From: Rhodoplanes sp046000175
GTDB taxonomy: Bacteria; Pseudomonadota; Alphaproteobacteria; Rhizobiales; Xanthobacteraceae
Assembly: GCF_046000175.1 (NCBI RefSeq)
Contig: NZ_JBEOMB010000053.1
Coordinates: forward strand, 34,319-98,318
Length of the DNA: 64,000 nt
Reading direction: 5' to 3'
Part shown: positions 17,661 through 25,554 of the stretch, piece after piece
How positions within the stretch are numbered: the first letter of the stretch is position 1
Layout of the letters: every line of letters begins with the position of its first letter
Notes under the pieces: generated by a model
The model's input: the letters and a program-made list of their open reading frames with translations, nothing else
Told to the model about the DNA's origin: nothing
Databases searched by the model: none
Made by a program: the position numbers and the translations under genes

Positions 17661-18572
17661 TCACCCCTCGCGCTGGCCGGTTTCCCAGCCGAGCATGGCG
17701 CGCTTGCGGGTGATGCCCCAGTGATAGCCGGTGAGGTCGCCGCTCTTGCCGACCACGCGATGGCACGGCACCACGAAGCTCAGCGGGTTGCGGCCGACCG
17801 CGGCGCCGACGGCGCGCGCCGCCTTGGGCGAGCACACCGTGCCGGCGACCGTCGAGTAGGTGGTCAAGCGGCCGAGCGGGACGCGCAGCAGCGCCTCCCA
17901 CACCCGCACCTCGAAGTCGGTGCCGATCATCACGATCCGCAGCGGCCGGTCGGCCCGCCACAGGGCGGGGTCGAACACCCGGCGGGCGAGCGCCGCGGTG
18001 CCGGCCTGGTCGCGCACATAGGTCGCGTTCGGCCAGCGCGCCTGCATGTCGGCGAGCGCGGCCGTCTCGCCGCCCTGGTCCGCGAAGGCGATGCCGGCGA
18101 GGCCGCGGCTGGTCGCCATCACCAGCGCCGAGCCGAACGGCGACGGGTGGAAGCCGTAGTCGAGCACCAGGCCGGCGCCGCCCGCCTTCCACTCGCCCGG
18201 CGACATCGCCTCGTGGGTGACGAACAGGTCGTGCAGCCGGCCCGGACCCGAATAGCCGACCTCGTAGGCGGCATCGAGCACGCTCGCCGATTCGCGCAGC
18301 AGCTTTCGCGCATGGTCCAGCGTCAGGGCCTGAAGGAAGGCTTTCGGGGTCAGCCCGGCCCAGCGGCGGAACAGCGCCGTGAGGCCGTCGGTCGACAGGC
18401 CGGCGGCGTGCGCCACCGCCTCGATGTCGGGCTGCTGCTTCCAGTGCTCCGACAGGAACGCGATCGCGCGGCGGACGCGGTCGTAGTCCTCGGCGGCGCG
18501 GTCGAGCGCGGCGCTCCGGGTGCGGACCGGGGGTCGCACCTCGACGGGATCGGTCAGGATCATGGTGCTCAT
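17661..18572 (-). CDS. AraC-type HTH plus O6-methylguanine-DNA methyltransferase (Ada-like)
   Basis: A 303-residue bifunctional protein. An N-terminal AraC-family helix-turn-helix region (about residues 30-125, with AAGLSTDGLTALFRRWAGLTP) precedes an Ada/Ogt methyltransferase domain with the acceptor Cys270 in VVPCHRVVGKSGDLTGYHWG. The Ada zinc-binding methylphosphotriester domain is missing, so this is the truncated Ada type. Predicted role: repair of O6-methylguanine in DNA, possibly autoregulatory. It lies 10 bases downstream of the DUF2244 gene, probably in one operon. Confidence 0.9.
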   Translation of the reverse strand: MSTMILTDPVEVRPPVRTRSAALDRAAEDYDRVRRAIAFLSEHWKQQPDIEAVAHAAGLSTDGLTALFRRWAGLTPKAFLQALTLDHARKLLRESASVLDAAYEVGYSGPGRLHDLFVTHEAMSPGEWKAGGAGLVLDYGFHPSPFGSALVMATSRGLAGIAFADQGGETAALADMQARWPNATYVRDQAGTAALARRVFDPALWRADRPLRIVMIGTDFEVRVWEALLRVPLGRLTTYSTVAGTVCSPKAARAVGAAVGRNPLSFVVPCHRVVGKSGDLTGYHWGITRKRAMLGWETGQREG

Positions 18573-18582
18573 GAACGCGAGC

Positions 18583-19140
18583 CTATGACTCCGACCCGGG
18601 GGGATCCACCCGATTTCCGGGCAGCTCGCGCGCGACCTCCGGGAAGGTGGTGCGGGTCGGCCCGCGCCGCGCCTCGGCGAGCGCCGTCGCCAGCGCGGCG
18701 GCGAAGCCCTCGCGCTCGGCCGGCGACAGCCAGGATCCGACCACCAGCCGGCGGCCCTGCGAGATCAACGCGATCCGCAACAGGCCGAAATCCGGGTCGG
18801 TCTCGCGGTCGAGCCGCGCCCACACCGGGTTGAGGCTCGATTCGGTGGTCAGGCCGGTGTGGCCGACGCGCCGGATCGTCACGGCCGACGGCGTCACCAC
18901 GATCTGCTCGCAGGCGGCGGCCCGCTTCGTGTTGATCCGCAGGGCCCAATAGACGAGCGCGACGTCGAGCCCTAGAAACCCCGAGACCGGCCAGGCGCCG
19001 GCCGCGAGGAAGACGAGACCGAGCACGCCGCTCGCCGCCGCGACGAGCAGGATCACGGCCCGGACGCCGGAGCGGCCGAGCGAGCGATGCGGCGTGACGA
19101 CGGCCGAGAACAGGATCGGCTCGGAGGAGGGGGACGCCAT
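18583..19140 (-). CDS. DUF2244 family membrane protein
   Basis: A 185-residue protein with two adjacent hydrophobic segments (AVILLVAAASGVLGLVFLAAG and a second centred on FLGLDVALVYWAL) followed by a soluble domain ending with LVVGSWLSPAEREGFAAAL. This is the DUF2244 layout, common next to nth in Hyphomicrobiales; the function is unknown. The ATG at 19140 (MASPSSEP) is preferred over longer frames because they would cross into nth. It is divergent from nth, 108 bases apart. Confidence 0.85.
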   Translation of the reverse strand: MASPSSEPILFSAVVTPHRSLGRSGVRAVILLVAAASGVLGLVFLAAGAWPVSGFLGLDVALVYWALRINTKRAAACEQIVVTPSAVTIRRVGHTGLTTESSLNPVWARLDRETDPDFGLLRIALISQGRRLVVGSWLSPAEREGFAAALATALAEARRGPTRTTFPEVARELPGNRVDPPGSES

Positions 19141-19248
19141 GGGCACCGGGGGTTCTGCGCCGTGCGGCTCGCGGCCGACGGCGCGGCGGTTTCTGCGACG
19201 GCCGCACCTTTCCGGGCGGCCTTTCTCGACGACACGGGCGACACGACC

Positions 19249-20013
19249 ATGATCCGCAAGCCGTCTGCCGGCGGACCTCAAGCAAGCCGCAAGCCGAAGG
19301 CCGCGGTCAAGGGGCGCGCGAGCACCGCCTCGCCCGGGAAAGGCAAGAGCAAGGCCCCGGCGACGCTGACGGCGGCCGAAACCGAAGAGATGTTCCGCCG
19401 CTTCGCGGCCAAGAACCCGGAGCCGAAAGGCGAGCTCGAGCACGTCAACCCGTTCACGCTGCTGGTCGCCGTGGTGCTGTCCGCCCAGGCGACCGATGCC
19501 GGCGTCAACAAGGCGACGCGCGCCCTGTTCCAGGCCGCCGACACGCCCGAGAAAATGGTCGCGCTCGGCGAGGCGAAGGTGCGCGACTTCATCAAGACGA
19601 TCGGCCTGTTCAACACCAAGGCCAAGAACGTCATCGCGCTGTCGCAGCAGCTCATCGCCGCGCACAACGGCATCGTCCCGTCGACCCGCGAGGCGCTGGA
19701 GACGCTGCCGGGAGTCGGCCGCAAGACCGCCAACGTGGTGCTCAACATCGCCTACGGGCAGGAGACCATGGCGGTCGACACCCACATCTTCCGGGTCGGC
19801 AATCGTACCGGGCTAGCGCCGGGCAAGACGCCGCTCGACGTCGAGACCCGGCTCGAGGCCGTGGTGCCGAAGCCCTACCGGCTGCACGCCCATCACTGGC
19901 TGATCCTGCACGGCCGTTACACCTGCACGGCGCTGAAGCCGCGCTGTCCGCTGTGCCCGATCGCCGATCTGTGCCGCTGGCCGGACAAGACCGCCTCGGT
20001 GCCGCCGCCGTAA
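19249..20013 (+). CDS. nth: Endonuclease III
   Basis: DNA glycosylase/AP-lyase for oxidised pyrimidines in base excision repair, 254 residues including a basic N-terminal extension of about 40 residues. The helix-hairpin-helix LPGVGRKTANVVL carries catalytic Lys159. The catalytic Asp177 is in VDTHIFRV. The four iron-sulfur cysteines are C226, C233, C236 and C242 in the canonical C-x6-C-x2-C-x5-C spacing. The ATG at 19249 is chosen because upstream sequence belongs to the divergent DUF2244 promoter region. Confidence 0.96.
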   Translation: MIRKPSAGGPQASRKPKAAVKGRASTASPGKGKSKAPATLTAAETEEMFRRFAAKNPEPKGELEHVNPFTLLVAVVLSAQATDAGVNKATRALFQAADTPEKMVALGEAKVRDFIKTIGLFNTKAKNVIALSQQLIAAHNGIVPSTREALETLPGVGRKTANVVLNIAYGQETMAVDTHIFRVGNRTGLAPGKTPLDVETRLEAVVPKPYRLHAHHWLILHGRYTCTALKPRCPLCPIADLCRWPDKTASVPPP

Positions 20014-20021
20014 ACTCACCG

Positions 20022-20129
20022 GTCATTCCGGGCCGCACGCGGCAGCGTGCGGACCCGGAATCCAGTCCGGAGCACGGCGTGTGTCGCTGGATTCCGGGTT
20101 CCGGCCTTCGGCCGGCCCCGGAATGACGG
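20022..20129. repeat. Dispersed palindromic repeat, family A copy 2
   Basis: Ends GGTCATTCCGGGCC and GGCCCCGGAATGACGG, inner arms ACCCGGAATCCAG and CTGGATTCCGGGTT. It lies directly after nth and before crcB, and is similar to 1028-1132 and 29738-29847. Confidence 0.85.
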
Positions 20130-20223
20130 CGCTGCGATGTCCGTTGCGTATGTGCATGGTTGCGGGCGCGGCGCGACGGAGCTACGCCAGCAAAGGCGGC
20201 GGGTCTTCGGCTCGGAACGACGG

Positions 20224-20619
20224 ATGGCTTATCTCTGGATCGCGATCGGCAGCGCGCTGGGCGGCATGGCGCGCTTCTGGTGCTCGGGCGTGGTGGCGCG
20301 ACTCGTCGGCGAGACGTTCCCGTGGGGCACCTTCACCGTGAACGTCGTCGGCTCCTTCGTGATCGGCTTCTTCGCCGTGATCACCGGGCCGGACGGCCGG
20401 CTGATGGTCGGCACGCCGGTGCGCCAGTTCGTGATGGTCGGCATCTGCGGCGGCTACACCACCTTCTCGTCGTTCTCGATCCAGACGCTCGACCTGATGC
20501 GCGACGGCCAGTGGCTGGAGGCCGGCGGCAACGTGGTCGGCTCGGTCGTGGCGTGCCTTCTCGCCGTCTGGGCCGGCGCCGCGCTCGCCACCGCCTTCAA
20601 CACGATGCGCTGGATATGA
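20224..20619 (+). CDS. crcB: Fluoride channel CrcB (Fluc)
   Basis: A 131-residue protein with four hydrophobic segments and the Fluc signatures PWGTFTVNVVGSFVIGFF (the polar-track Asn) and CGGYTTFSSFS (the Phe-box region and central Na site). It forms dual-topology dimers that export fluoride. The ATG at 20224 opens MAYLWIAIGSALGGMARFW, the normal N-terminus. The next gene encodes a DUF190 protein, a frequent crcB neighbour. No fluoride riboswitch was recognised upstream. Confidence 0.93.
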   Translation: MAYLWIAIGSALGGMARFWCSGVVARLVGETFPWGTFTVNVVGSFVIGFFAVITGPDGRLMVGTPVRQFVMVGICGGYTTFSSFSIQTLDLMRDGQWLEAGGNVVGSVVACLLAVWAGAALATAFNTMRWI

Positions 20620-20629
20620 GGAGCCTGCC

Positions 20630-20977
20630 ATGCGAGTGCCGCGCGACGCCGTGCTTCTGAGAATCTTCGTCGGCGAGGACGACAAGCTCGACCGCACGCC
20701 GCTCTACGAGGCCATCGTGCTCAAGGCGCGCGAGCACAAGCTCGCCGGCGCCACGGTGCTGCGCGGCCCGCTCGGCTTCGGCCATTCCTCGGTGCTGCAC
20801 ACGACCAAGATCCTGAGGCTCTCGGCGGATCTGCCGCTGGTCATCGAGATCGTCGACGCGCCCGAGAAGATCGACGCCTTCCTGCCCGTGCTCGACGCCA
20901 TGATGCCGTCCGGCCTGGTGACGATCGAGAAGGTTCAGGTCTTGCAATACGGCGAGAGCCGCAACGGGACGACGTGA
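20630..20977 (+). CDS. DUF190 domain protein
   Basis: A 115-residue PII-like-fold DUF190 protein: LLRIFVGEDDKLDRTPLYEAIV, then GATVLRGPLGFGHSS and LPLVIEIVDAPEKIDAFLP. DUF190 genes commonly accompany crcB, suggesting an accessory or sensory role in fluoride response; no biochemical role is certain. The gene starts 11 bases after crcB on the same strand, consistent with an operon. Confidence 0.92.
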   Translation: MRVPRDAVLLRIFVGEDDKLDRTPLYEAIVLKAREHKLAGATVLRGPLGFGHSSVLHTTKILRLSADLPLVIEIVDAPEKIDAFLPVLDAMMPSGLVTIEKVQVLQYGESRNGTT

Positions 20978-21026
20978 GGGCGCGCCCTGCGCCCTGTGCT
21001 TGGAATGACGGACTTGGAATGACCTC

Positions 21027-21611
21027 ATGCGTGTTCTGGTGATCTACTGCCACCCGGTCGAGACGAGCTTCAACGCCGCCGTTCATGCTCGCGTGGTCGA
21101 CAGCCTTCGCGCGGCCGGCCACACGGTCGACGACTGTGATCTCTACGCGGAAGGATTCAATCCGGTGCTGAGCCGCGAGGAGCGGCTGAATTATCACGAC
21201 ACCGCAGTCAACCAGGCGCCCGTGCAATCCTATGTGGACCGGCTGCAGGCCGCGCAGGCGCTGGTGCTGGTGTTCCCGGTGTGGTGCTTCGGCCTGCCGG
21301 CGATGCTGAAGGGCTGGTTCGACCGCGTGCTGATGCCGGGCGTCGCCTTCGACATCAGCGATCCGGCCAACGTCAGGCCGGCGCTGACCCATCTGAAGCG
21401 CATCACCGCCGTGACCACCTACGGACGGCCGCGCTGGACCGCACTCCTGATGGGCGATCCGCCGCGAAAAGTGATCACGCGCTATCTGAGGGTGCTCTCG
21501 GGTGGCCGTGCGAAGATCACCTACCACGCGCATTATCACATGAACGTCTCGACCGACGCGACCCGGGCGGCGCACCTGGAGAAGGTGGCCGAGGTGATGA
21601 AGGGGCTGTGA
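21027..21611 (+). CDS. NAD(P)H dehydrogenase (quinone)-like flavoprotein
   Basis: A 194-residue flavodoxin-like-fold oxidoreductase: RVLVIYCHPVETSFNAAVH binds the FMN/FAD phosphate, and VLVFPVWCFGLPAMLKGWFDRVL is the isoalloxazine-binding segment of the NQO1/KefF family. It probably reduces quinones or similar electrophiles with NAD(P)H in the cytoplasm. It follows the DUF190 gene by 49 bases on the same strand and may share a transcript. Confidence 0.88.
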   Translation: MRVLVIYCHPVETSFNAAVHARVVDSLRAAGHTVDDCDLYAEGFNPVLSREERLNYHDTAVNQAPVQSYVDRLQAAQALVLVFPVWCFGLPAMLKGWFDRVLMPGVAFDISDPANVRPALTHLKRITAVTTYGRPRWTALLMGDPPRKVITRYLRVLSGGRAKITYHAHYHMNVSTDATRAAHLEKVAEVMKGL

Positions 21612-21633
21612 TGTAAGGCCGAAGACTCTCCGT

Positions 21634-21722
21634 CGTCATGGCCGGGCTCGTCCCGGCCATCCACGCTCTTACGCCGCCTACGGCTGCTTCGTGGATGCCC
21701 GCGACAAGCGCGGGCATGACGG
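21634..21722. repeat. Dispersed palindromic repeat, family B copy 1
   Basis: Ends CGTCATGGCCGGGCTCGTCC and GACAAGCGCGGGCATGACGG, inner GGCCATCCACG and CGTGGATGCC arms. The related copy is at 45086-45173, with a half copy at 42809-42844. It lies between a convergent gene pair. Confidence 0.85.
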
Positions 21723-21739
21723 CTCAGGGGGCGCGGCGC

Positions 21740-23437
21740 TCAGAACAACCCGATCATCCGCCCGTCGGGGAGAACGTCGATCGCTTCGGCGGCCGGCACG
21801 CGGGGCAGGCCCGGCATCGTCATGATGTCCCCGCAGATGGCGACCACGAAGCCGGCGCCGGCGGCGAGCCGCACCTCGCGCACATGCACGATGTGACCCG
21901 CCGGCGCGCCCTTGATCTCGTGATTGGTCGAGAAGCTGTACTGGGTCTTGGCGATGCACACCGGCAGATGCCCGTAGCCCATCGCCTGGAAGCCGGCGAG
22001 CTGCTCGGCGACCGGCGCGTCGAGCGCGATGTCGTTGGCGTGATAGATCTCGCGCGCCACCGTGCGGATCTTCTCCACCAGCGGCATGTCGTCGGGATAG
22101 AGCAGCTTCAGCCGGCTGCGCCCGCTCTCCGCCGCCCGCACCACGGCGCGGGCGACGTCGACGGCGCCCTTGCCGCCCTCCGCCCAGTGGTCGGCCACGT
22201 AGGCCTCGACGCCGAGCGCCGCGCAGGCGTCGCGCACCAGCGCGATCTCGGCCGGCGTGTCGGCCGAGAAGCGATTGATCGACACCACCGGCACCAGCCC
22301 GAACTTCTTCACGTTCTCGACGTGGCGGCGGAGATTGGAGAGGCCTTCCTCCAGCGCGTCGAGGTTCTCCTCGCGCAGATCCTCCTTGCGCACGCCGCCG
22401 TGCATCTTCAGCGCCCGCACGGTCGCGACCAGCACGACGCAGTCGGGCGCGAGCCCCGTTTTACGGCACTTGATGTCGAGGAACTTCTCGGCGCCGAGAT
22501 CGGCCCCGAAGCCGGCCTCGGTCACCACCCAGTCGGCGAGCTTGAGCGCCGTCTTGGTGGCGATCACCGAATTGCAGCCGTGCGCGATGTTGGCGAACGG
22601 GCCGCCGTGCACGAAGGCGGGCGTGCCCTCCAGCGTCTGCACGAGATTCGGCGCCAAGGCCTCTTTCAACAGCGCCGTCATGGCGCCGTGCGCCTTCAGG
22701 TCGCGCGCCCGGATCGGCGTCTTGTCGCGCGTCTGCGCCACCACGATGTCGCCGAGCCGCGCCTTCAGCTCGGCGAGGTTCTCGGCCAGGCAGAAGATCG
22801 CCATCACCTCGGAGGCGACCGTGATGTCGAAGCCGGCCTCGCGCGGAAACCCGTTCACGGCGCCGCCGAGCGAGCAGACGATGTCGCGCAGCGCCCGGTC
22901 GTTCATGTCGAGCACGCGCCGCCAGGTCACCCGGCGCGAATCGATGCCGAGCCCGTTGCCCCAGTAGATGTGGTTGTCGATCATGGCGGCGAGCAGGTTG
23001 TGGGCCGCCCCGATCGCGTGGAAGTCGCCGGTGAAATGGAGGTTGATGTCCTCCATCGGCACGACCTGGGCGTAGCCGCCGCCGGCCGCGCCGCCCTTCT
23101 GGCCGAAGGAGGGGCCGAGGCTCGGCTCGCGCAGGCACAGCATCGCCTTCTTGCCGATATGAACGAGCGCATCGGTGAGGCCGACCGTCGTCGTCGTCTT
23201 GCCCTCGCCGGCCGGCGTCGGGGTGATGGCGGAGACCAGGATCAGCTTGCCGGAGGGGCGATCTTCGAGCGTCTCGACGAAGTCGAGCGACACCTTGGCC
23301 TTGTAGCGGCCGTAGGGCTCGAGCTCGTCGGCCGCGATCCCGAGCTTTTCGCGTGCCAGCGCGACGATGGGCCGCTTGGGGGCGTCTTGCGAGATCTCGA
23401 TGTCGGACTTCGGCGCGAGGTGCTGGGAGGGCGGCAT
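21740..23437 (-). CDS. fhs: Formate-tetrahydrofolate ligase
   Basis: 10-formyl-THF synthetase: ATP plus formate plus THF to 10-formyl-THF, in one-carbon metabolism. It has 565 residues, the usual length. The ATP-binding loop is ITPTPAGEGKTTTTVGL (about residues 69-85). Further family segments are EPSLGPSFGQKGGAAGGGYAQ, FTGDFHAIGAAHNLL and HGGPFANIAHGCNSV. It is monocistronic, transcribed away from the tRNA-fMet gene region. Confidence 0.97.
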   Translation of the reverse strand: MPPSQHLAPKSDIEISQDAPKRPIVALAREKLGIAADELEPYGRYKAKVSLDFVETLEDRPSGKLILVSAITPTPAGEGKTTTTVGLTDALVHIGKKAMLCLREPSLGPSFGQKGGAAGGGYAQVVPMEDINLHFTGDFHAIGAAHNLLAAMIDNHIYWGNGLGIDSRRVTWRRVLDMNDRALRDIVCSLGGAVNGFPREAGFDITVASEVMAIFCLAENLAELKARLGDIVVAQTRDKTPIRARDLKAHGAMTALLKEALAPNLVQTLEGTPAFVHGGPFANIAHGCNSVIATKTALKLADWVVTEAGFGADLGAEKFLDIKCRKTGLAPDCVVLVATVRALKMHGGVRKEDLREENLDALEEGLSNLRRHVENVKKFGLVPVVSINRFSADTPAEIALVRDACAALGVEAYVADHWAEGGKGAVDVARAVVRAAESGRSRLKLLYPDDMPLVEKIRTVAREIYHANDIALDAPVAEQLAGFQAMGYGHLPVCIAKTQYSFSTNHEIKGAPAGHIVHVREVRLAAGAGFVVAICGDIMTMPGLPRVPAAEAIDVLPDGRMIGLF

Positions 23438-23621
23438 TCCGGAACCCTGATGCGACTACGGCGGCCGATACCTACAGGAAGTCGCGCCGCGCGTCGAAGC
23501 CCGCCGCGGCACGCGGCCTGCCTGCGCCCGCGCAGGGCGCTAAAAAACTGTCATCTCGGGCGTTTAGCCTGTCGATTCAGGGGCGGCGGTCGGCCGCTCC
23601 GGCGCCGGGACCCCGCGCATG

Positions 23622-23651
23622 AAAAACCCGCCGACTCGGACGAGTGGCGGG
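23622..23651 (-). terminator. Intrinsic terminator after tRNA-fMet
   Basis: Read on the minus strand: stem CCCGCC plus ACTCG pairing with CGAGT and GGCGGG around a two-base loop, followed by TTTTT. It lies 35 bases beyond the tRNA 3' end, a textbook Rho-independent terminator for that transcript. Confidence 0.85.
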
Positions 23652-23684
23652 CGGATGTCCTGCGCTGTAAGATGCGTCGGAAGG

Positions 23685-23762
<78 letters not shown>

Positions 23763-23860
23763 CCAAGGACCGGACGACGTCGTCGCCGGCGCGGGGCTTA
23801 TGTAGCAACCTCGTCGGGGAATGGGAAGCCCAAGTGGGACAGAATTTGGTACTTTCGAGC

Positions 23861-24796
23861 ATGGCTCGGATGCCGACCGGCTCCGACCACAAGGACCCGT
23901 CGTCCGGCGGGCTGCATGTCCCGGATGTTCTGCGTGAAATCGCCCGCGGGGCGCTGACCGAGGCGCGCACGGCGATCACCGATCCGAGCCTCCCGGAAGC
24001 CGAGGCGATCCACGATTTCCGCAAAGGGATGAAGCGCTGGCGGGCGCATCTGCGCCTGGTCGAGCCGTTCCTCGGCGACGAGGGCAAGCGGCTGCGCACC
24101 GAGGCGCGCGACCTCGCCCGGCTGCTCGCCGGCGCCCGCGACGCCCAGACGGCGCGCGACGCGCTGGAGGACCTCGGCAAGCTCGACGACTCGGCGCGCG
24201 AGACGACGCCGCTGCTCTCGGATCGCAGCCTCGCGACCGTCACGGCGCGGCTCGACGCGGTGCGGACGCAGGCCGAGGGGGTCTCGCTCACGCCCGACAC
24301 CCGCCGGCAGATCGACGAGATCCTGCTCGCCGCGACCGAGGGGGTGAAGTACTGGCCGATCGGCCATCTGACGTTCCGCGACGTGGCGACCGAGCTCGCC
24401 GGCCACTACGCCCGCGCCCGCAAGGCGATTCCCGTCGACTGGCAGACCAGCCATCCCGAGACCCTGCACGAGATGCGCCAGAAGGTGGTGATCCACCGCT
24501 ATCAGATGGAGATCGTCGCGCCGCTGTGGCCGCGCTTCGGCGAGTTCTGGATCGGCGAATCGCAGCGCCTGCGCGACCGGCTCGGCCACCACCAGGACCT
24601 GATCATCCTGGCCGGCTTCACCGAGCCGCACGGCCCGCTGGCGCCGTGGCGCTCGCGCCTCGTGCCGCTGATCGCGGCGCGCCGGGCCGAGCACGTCGCC
24701 GTGGCGGCGCGGCTCGCCGGCCGGCTGTTCGCCGATTCGCCGCGGAGCTTCCGTCGCCGCCTGCTCGCTTTGTGGGAGCACCGCGTGCCGCAGTGA
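23861..24796 (+). CDS. CHAD domain protein
   Basis: A 311-residue protein with the CHAD (conserved histidine alpha-helical) pattern: AIHDFRKGMKRWRAHLRLV near the N-terminus, LARLLAGARDAQTARDAL, then TLHEMRQKVVIHRYQMEI and RLRDRLGHHQDLIIL. CHAD domains bind inorganic polyphosphate through conserved His/Lys/Arg residues; many are found on polyphosphate granules. No CYTH domain is fused. The ATG at 23861 is used; an in-frame start inside the divergent tRNA is rejected. Its stop overlaps a GTG of the next gene. Confidence 0.9.
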   Translation: MARMPTGSDHKDPSSGGLHVPDVLREIARGALTEARTAITDPSLPEAEAIHDFRKGMKRWRAHLRLVEPFLGDEGKRLRTEARDLARLLAGARDAQTARDALEDLGKLDDSARETTPLLSDRSLATVTARLDAVRTQAEGVSLTPDTRRQIDEILLAATEGVKYWPIGHLTFRDVATELAGHYARARKAIPVDWQTSHPETLHEMRQKVVIHRYQMEIVAPLWPRFGEFWIGESQRLRDRLGHHQDLIILAGFTEPHGPLAPWRSRLVPLIAARRAEHVAVAARLAGRLFADSPRSFRRRLLALWEHRVPQ

Positions 24797-25446
24797 GGTG
24801 TGCGGCCCGCCGGAGCCGGCGGGTCGGGAACGCGGCGGTCCCGAGCCTCGTTACCTCCACGGCCCGCAGGGTCGCGGCGGCCTGCGGCCCGGCCTTCGTC
24901 CCGGGAGGCCGGCGATCCCACGCGCGGCCCGGAGGCTCTGACCTGGACGGCGCTCTCGCATCCTACGGATTCACGTTCGACCCGCTCGGCACGCTCGACG
25001 TGGTGCTGCGGCTCGGCGCCGCGACGCTCGCCGGGCTGGTCATCGGCTTCAATCGCGGCATCCGCAACAAGCCGGTCGGCATGCGCACCCTCGCGCTGGT
25101 CTCGCTCGGCGCCGCGACCGTTGCGGTCGGCGCCCTGCAGGTCGAGGGCATGCTCGGCCATCCGGACGCGGCGAGCCGGGTCGTCCAGGGCGTCGTCCAG
25201 GGCATCATGACCGGCATCAGCTTCGTCGGCGCCGGCGTCATCCTGCGCGATTCGGAGGCCGGTCGGATCAAAGGGCTGACCACCGCGGCGACCGTGTGGA
25301 TGAGCGCCGCGCTCGGCATCGCCTGCGGGCTCGGCGGCTGGAGGACGGCCGCGATCGCGTTGGCGATCGCCCTGTTCGTCCTGGTGGTGATCCACTGGAT
25401 CGAGCGGCTGACCGGGCGCGACGAAGGCGAGGAGGACGCGGCGTGA
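24793..25446 (+). CDS. MgtC/SapB family membrane protein
   Basis: An inner-membrane protein with the MgtC family core: TLDVVLRLGAATLAGLVIGFNRG, then NKPVGMRTLALVSLGAA, GIMTGISFVGAGVILRD and GLTTAATVWMSAALGIACG. MgtC proteins influence Mg homeostasis and ATP synthase in some pathogens; the role here is unknown. The start is uncertain. GTG at 24793 overlaps the CHAD stop (GTGA) and gives 217 residues, but recognisable homology begins only near 24970, and a GTG at 25000 would give 148 residues. Confidence 0.85.
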   Translation: MRCAARRSRRVGNAAVPSLVTSTARRVAAACGPAFVPGGRRSHARPGGSDLDGALASYGFTFDPLGTLDVVLRLGAATLAGLVIGFNRGIRNKPVGMRTLALVSLGAATVAVGALQVEGMLGHPDAASRVVQGVVQGIMTGISFVGAGVILRDSEAGRIKGLTTAATVWMSAALGIACGLGGWRTAAIALAIALFVLVVIHWIERLTGRDEGEEDAA

Positions 25447-25554
25447 GGCCACGCCGGCCCGACCGAACCAGGGCCGGCTTCCGCCACACCTTACCGTCGG
25501 GATAGAGTGACGGGCCGGATGGTCGCGGTCCGGCGTCCCACCTCGGCGGTCCGC

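Noticed and set aside
20130..20223. Fluoride riboswitch upstream of crcB
   Set aside because: I looked for the conserved GGNGATGG and GCTGATGACTCC type elements and did not find them in the 94 bases before the start.
23438..23560. ZTP (pfl) riboswitch upstream of fhs on the minus strand
   Set aside because: The conserved purine-rich and CCGCCTGGGCA-like segments are absent, although fhs is a common target of that riboswitch.
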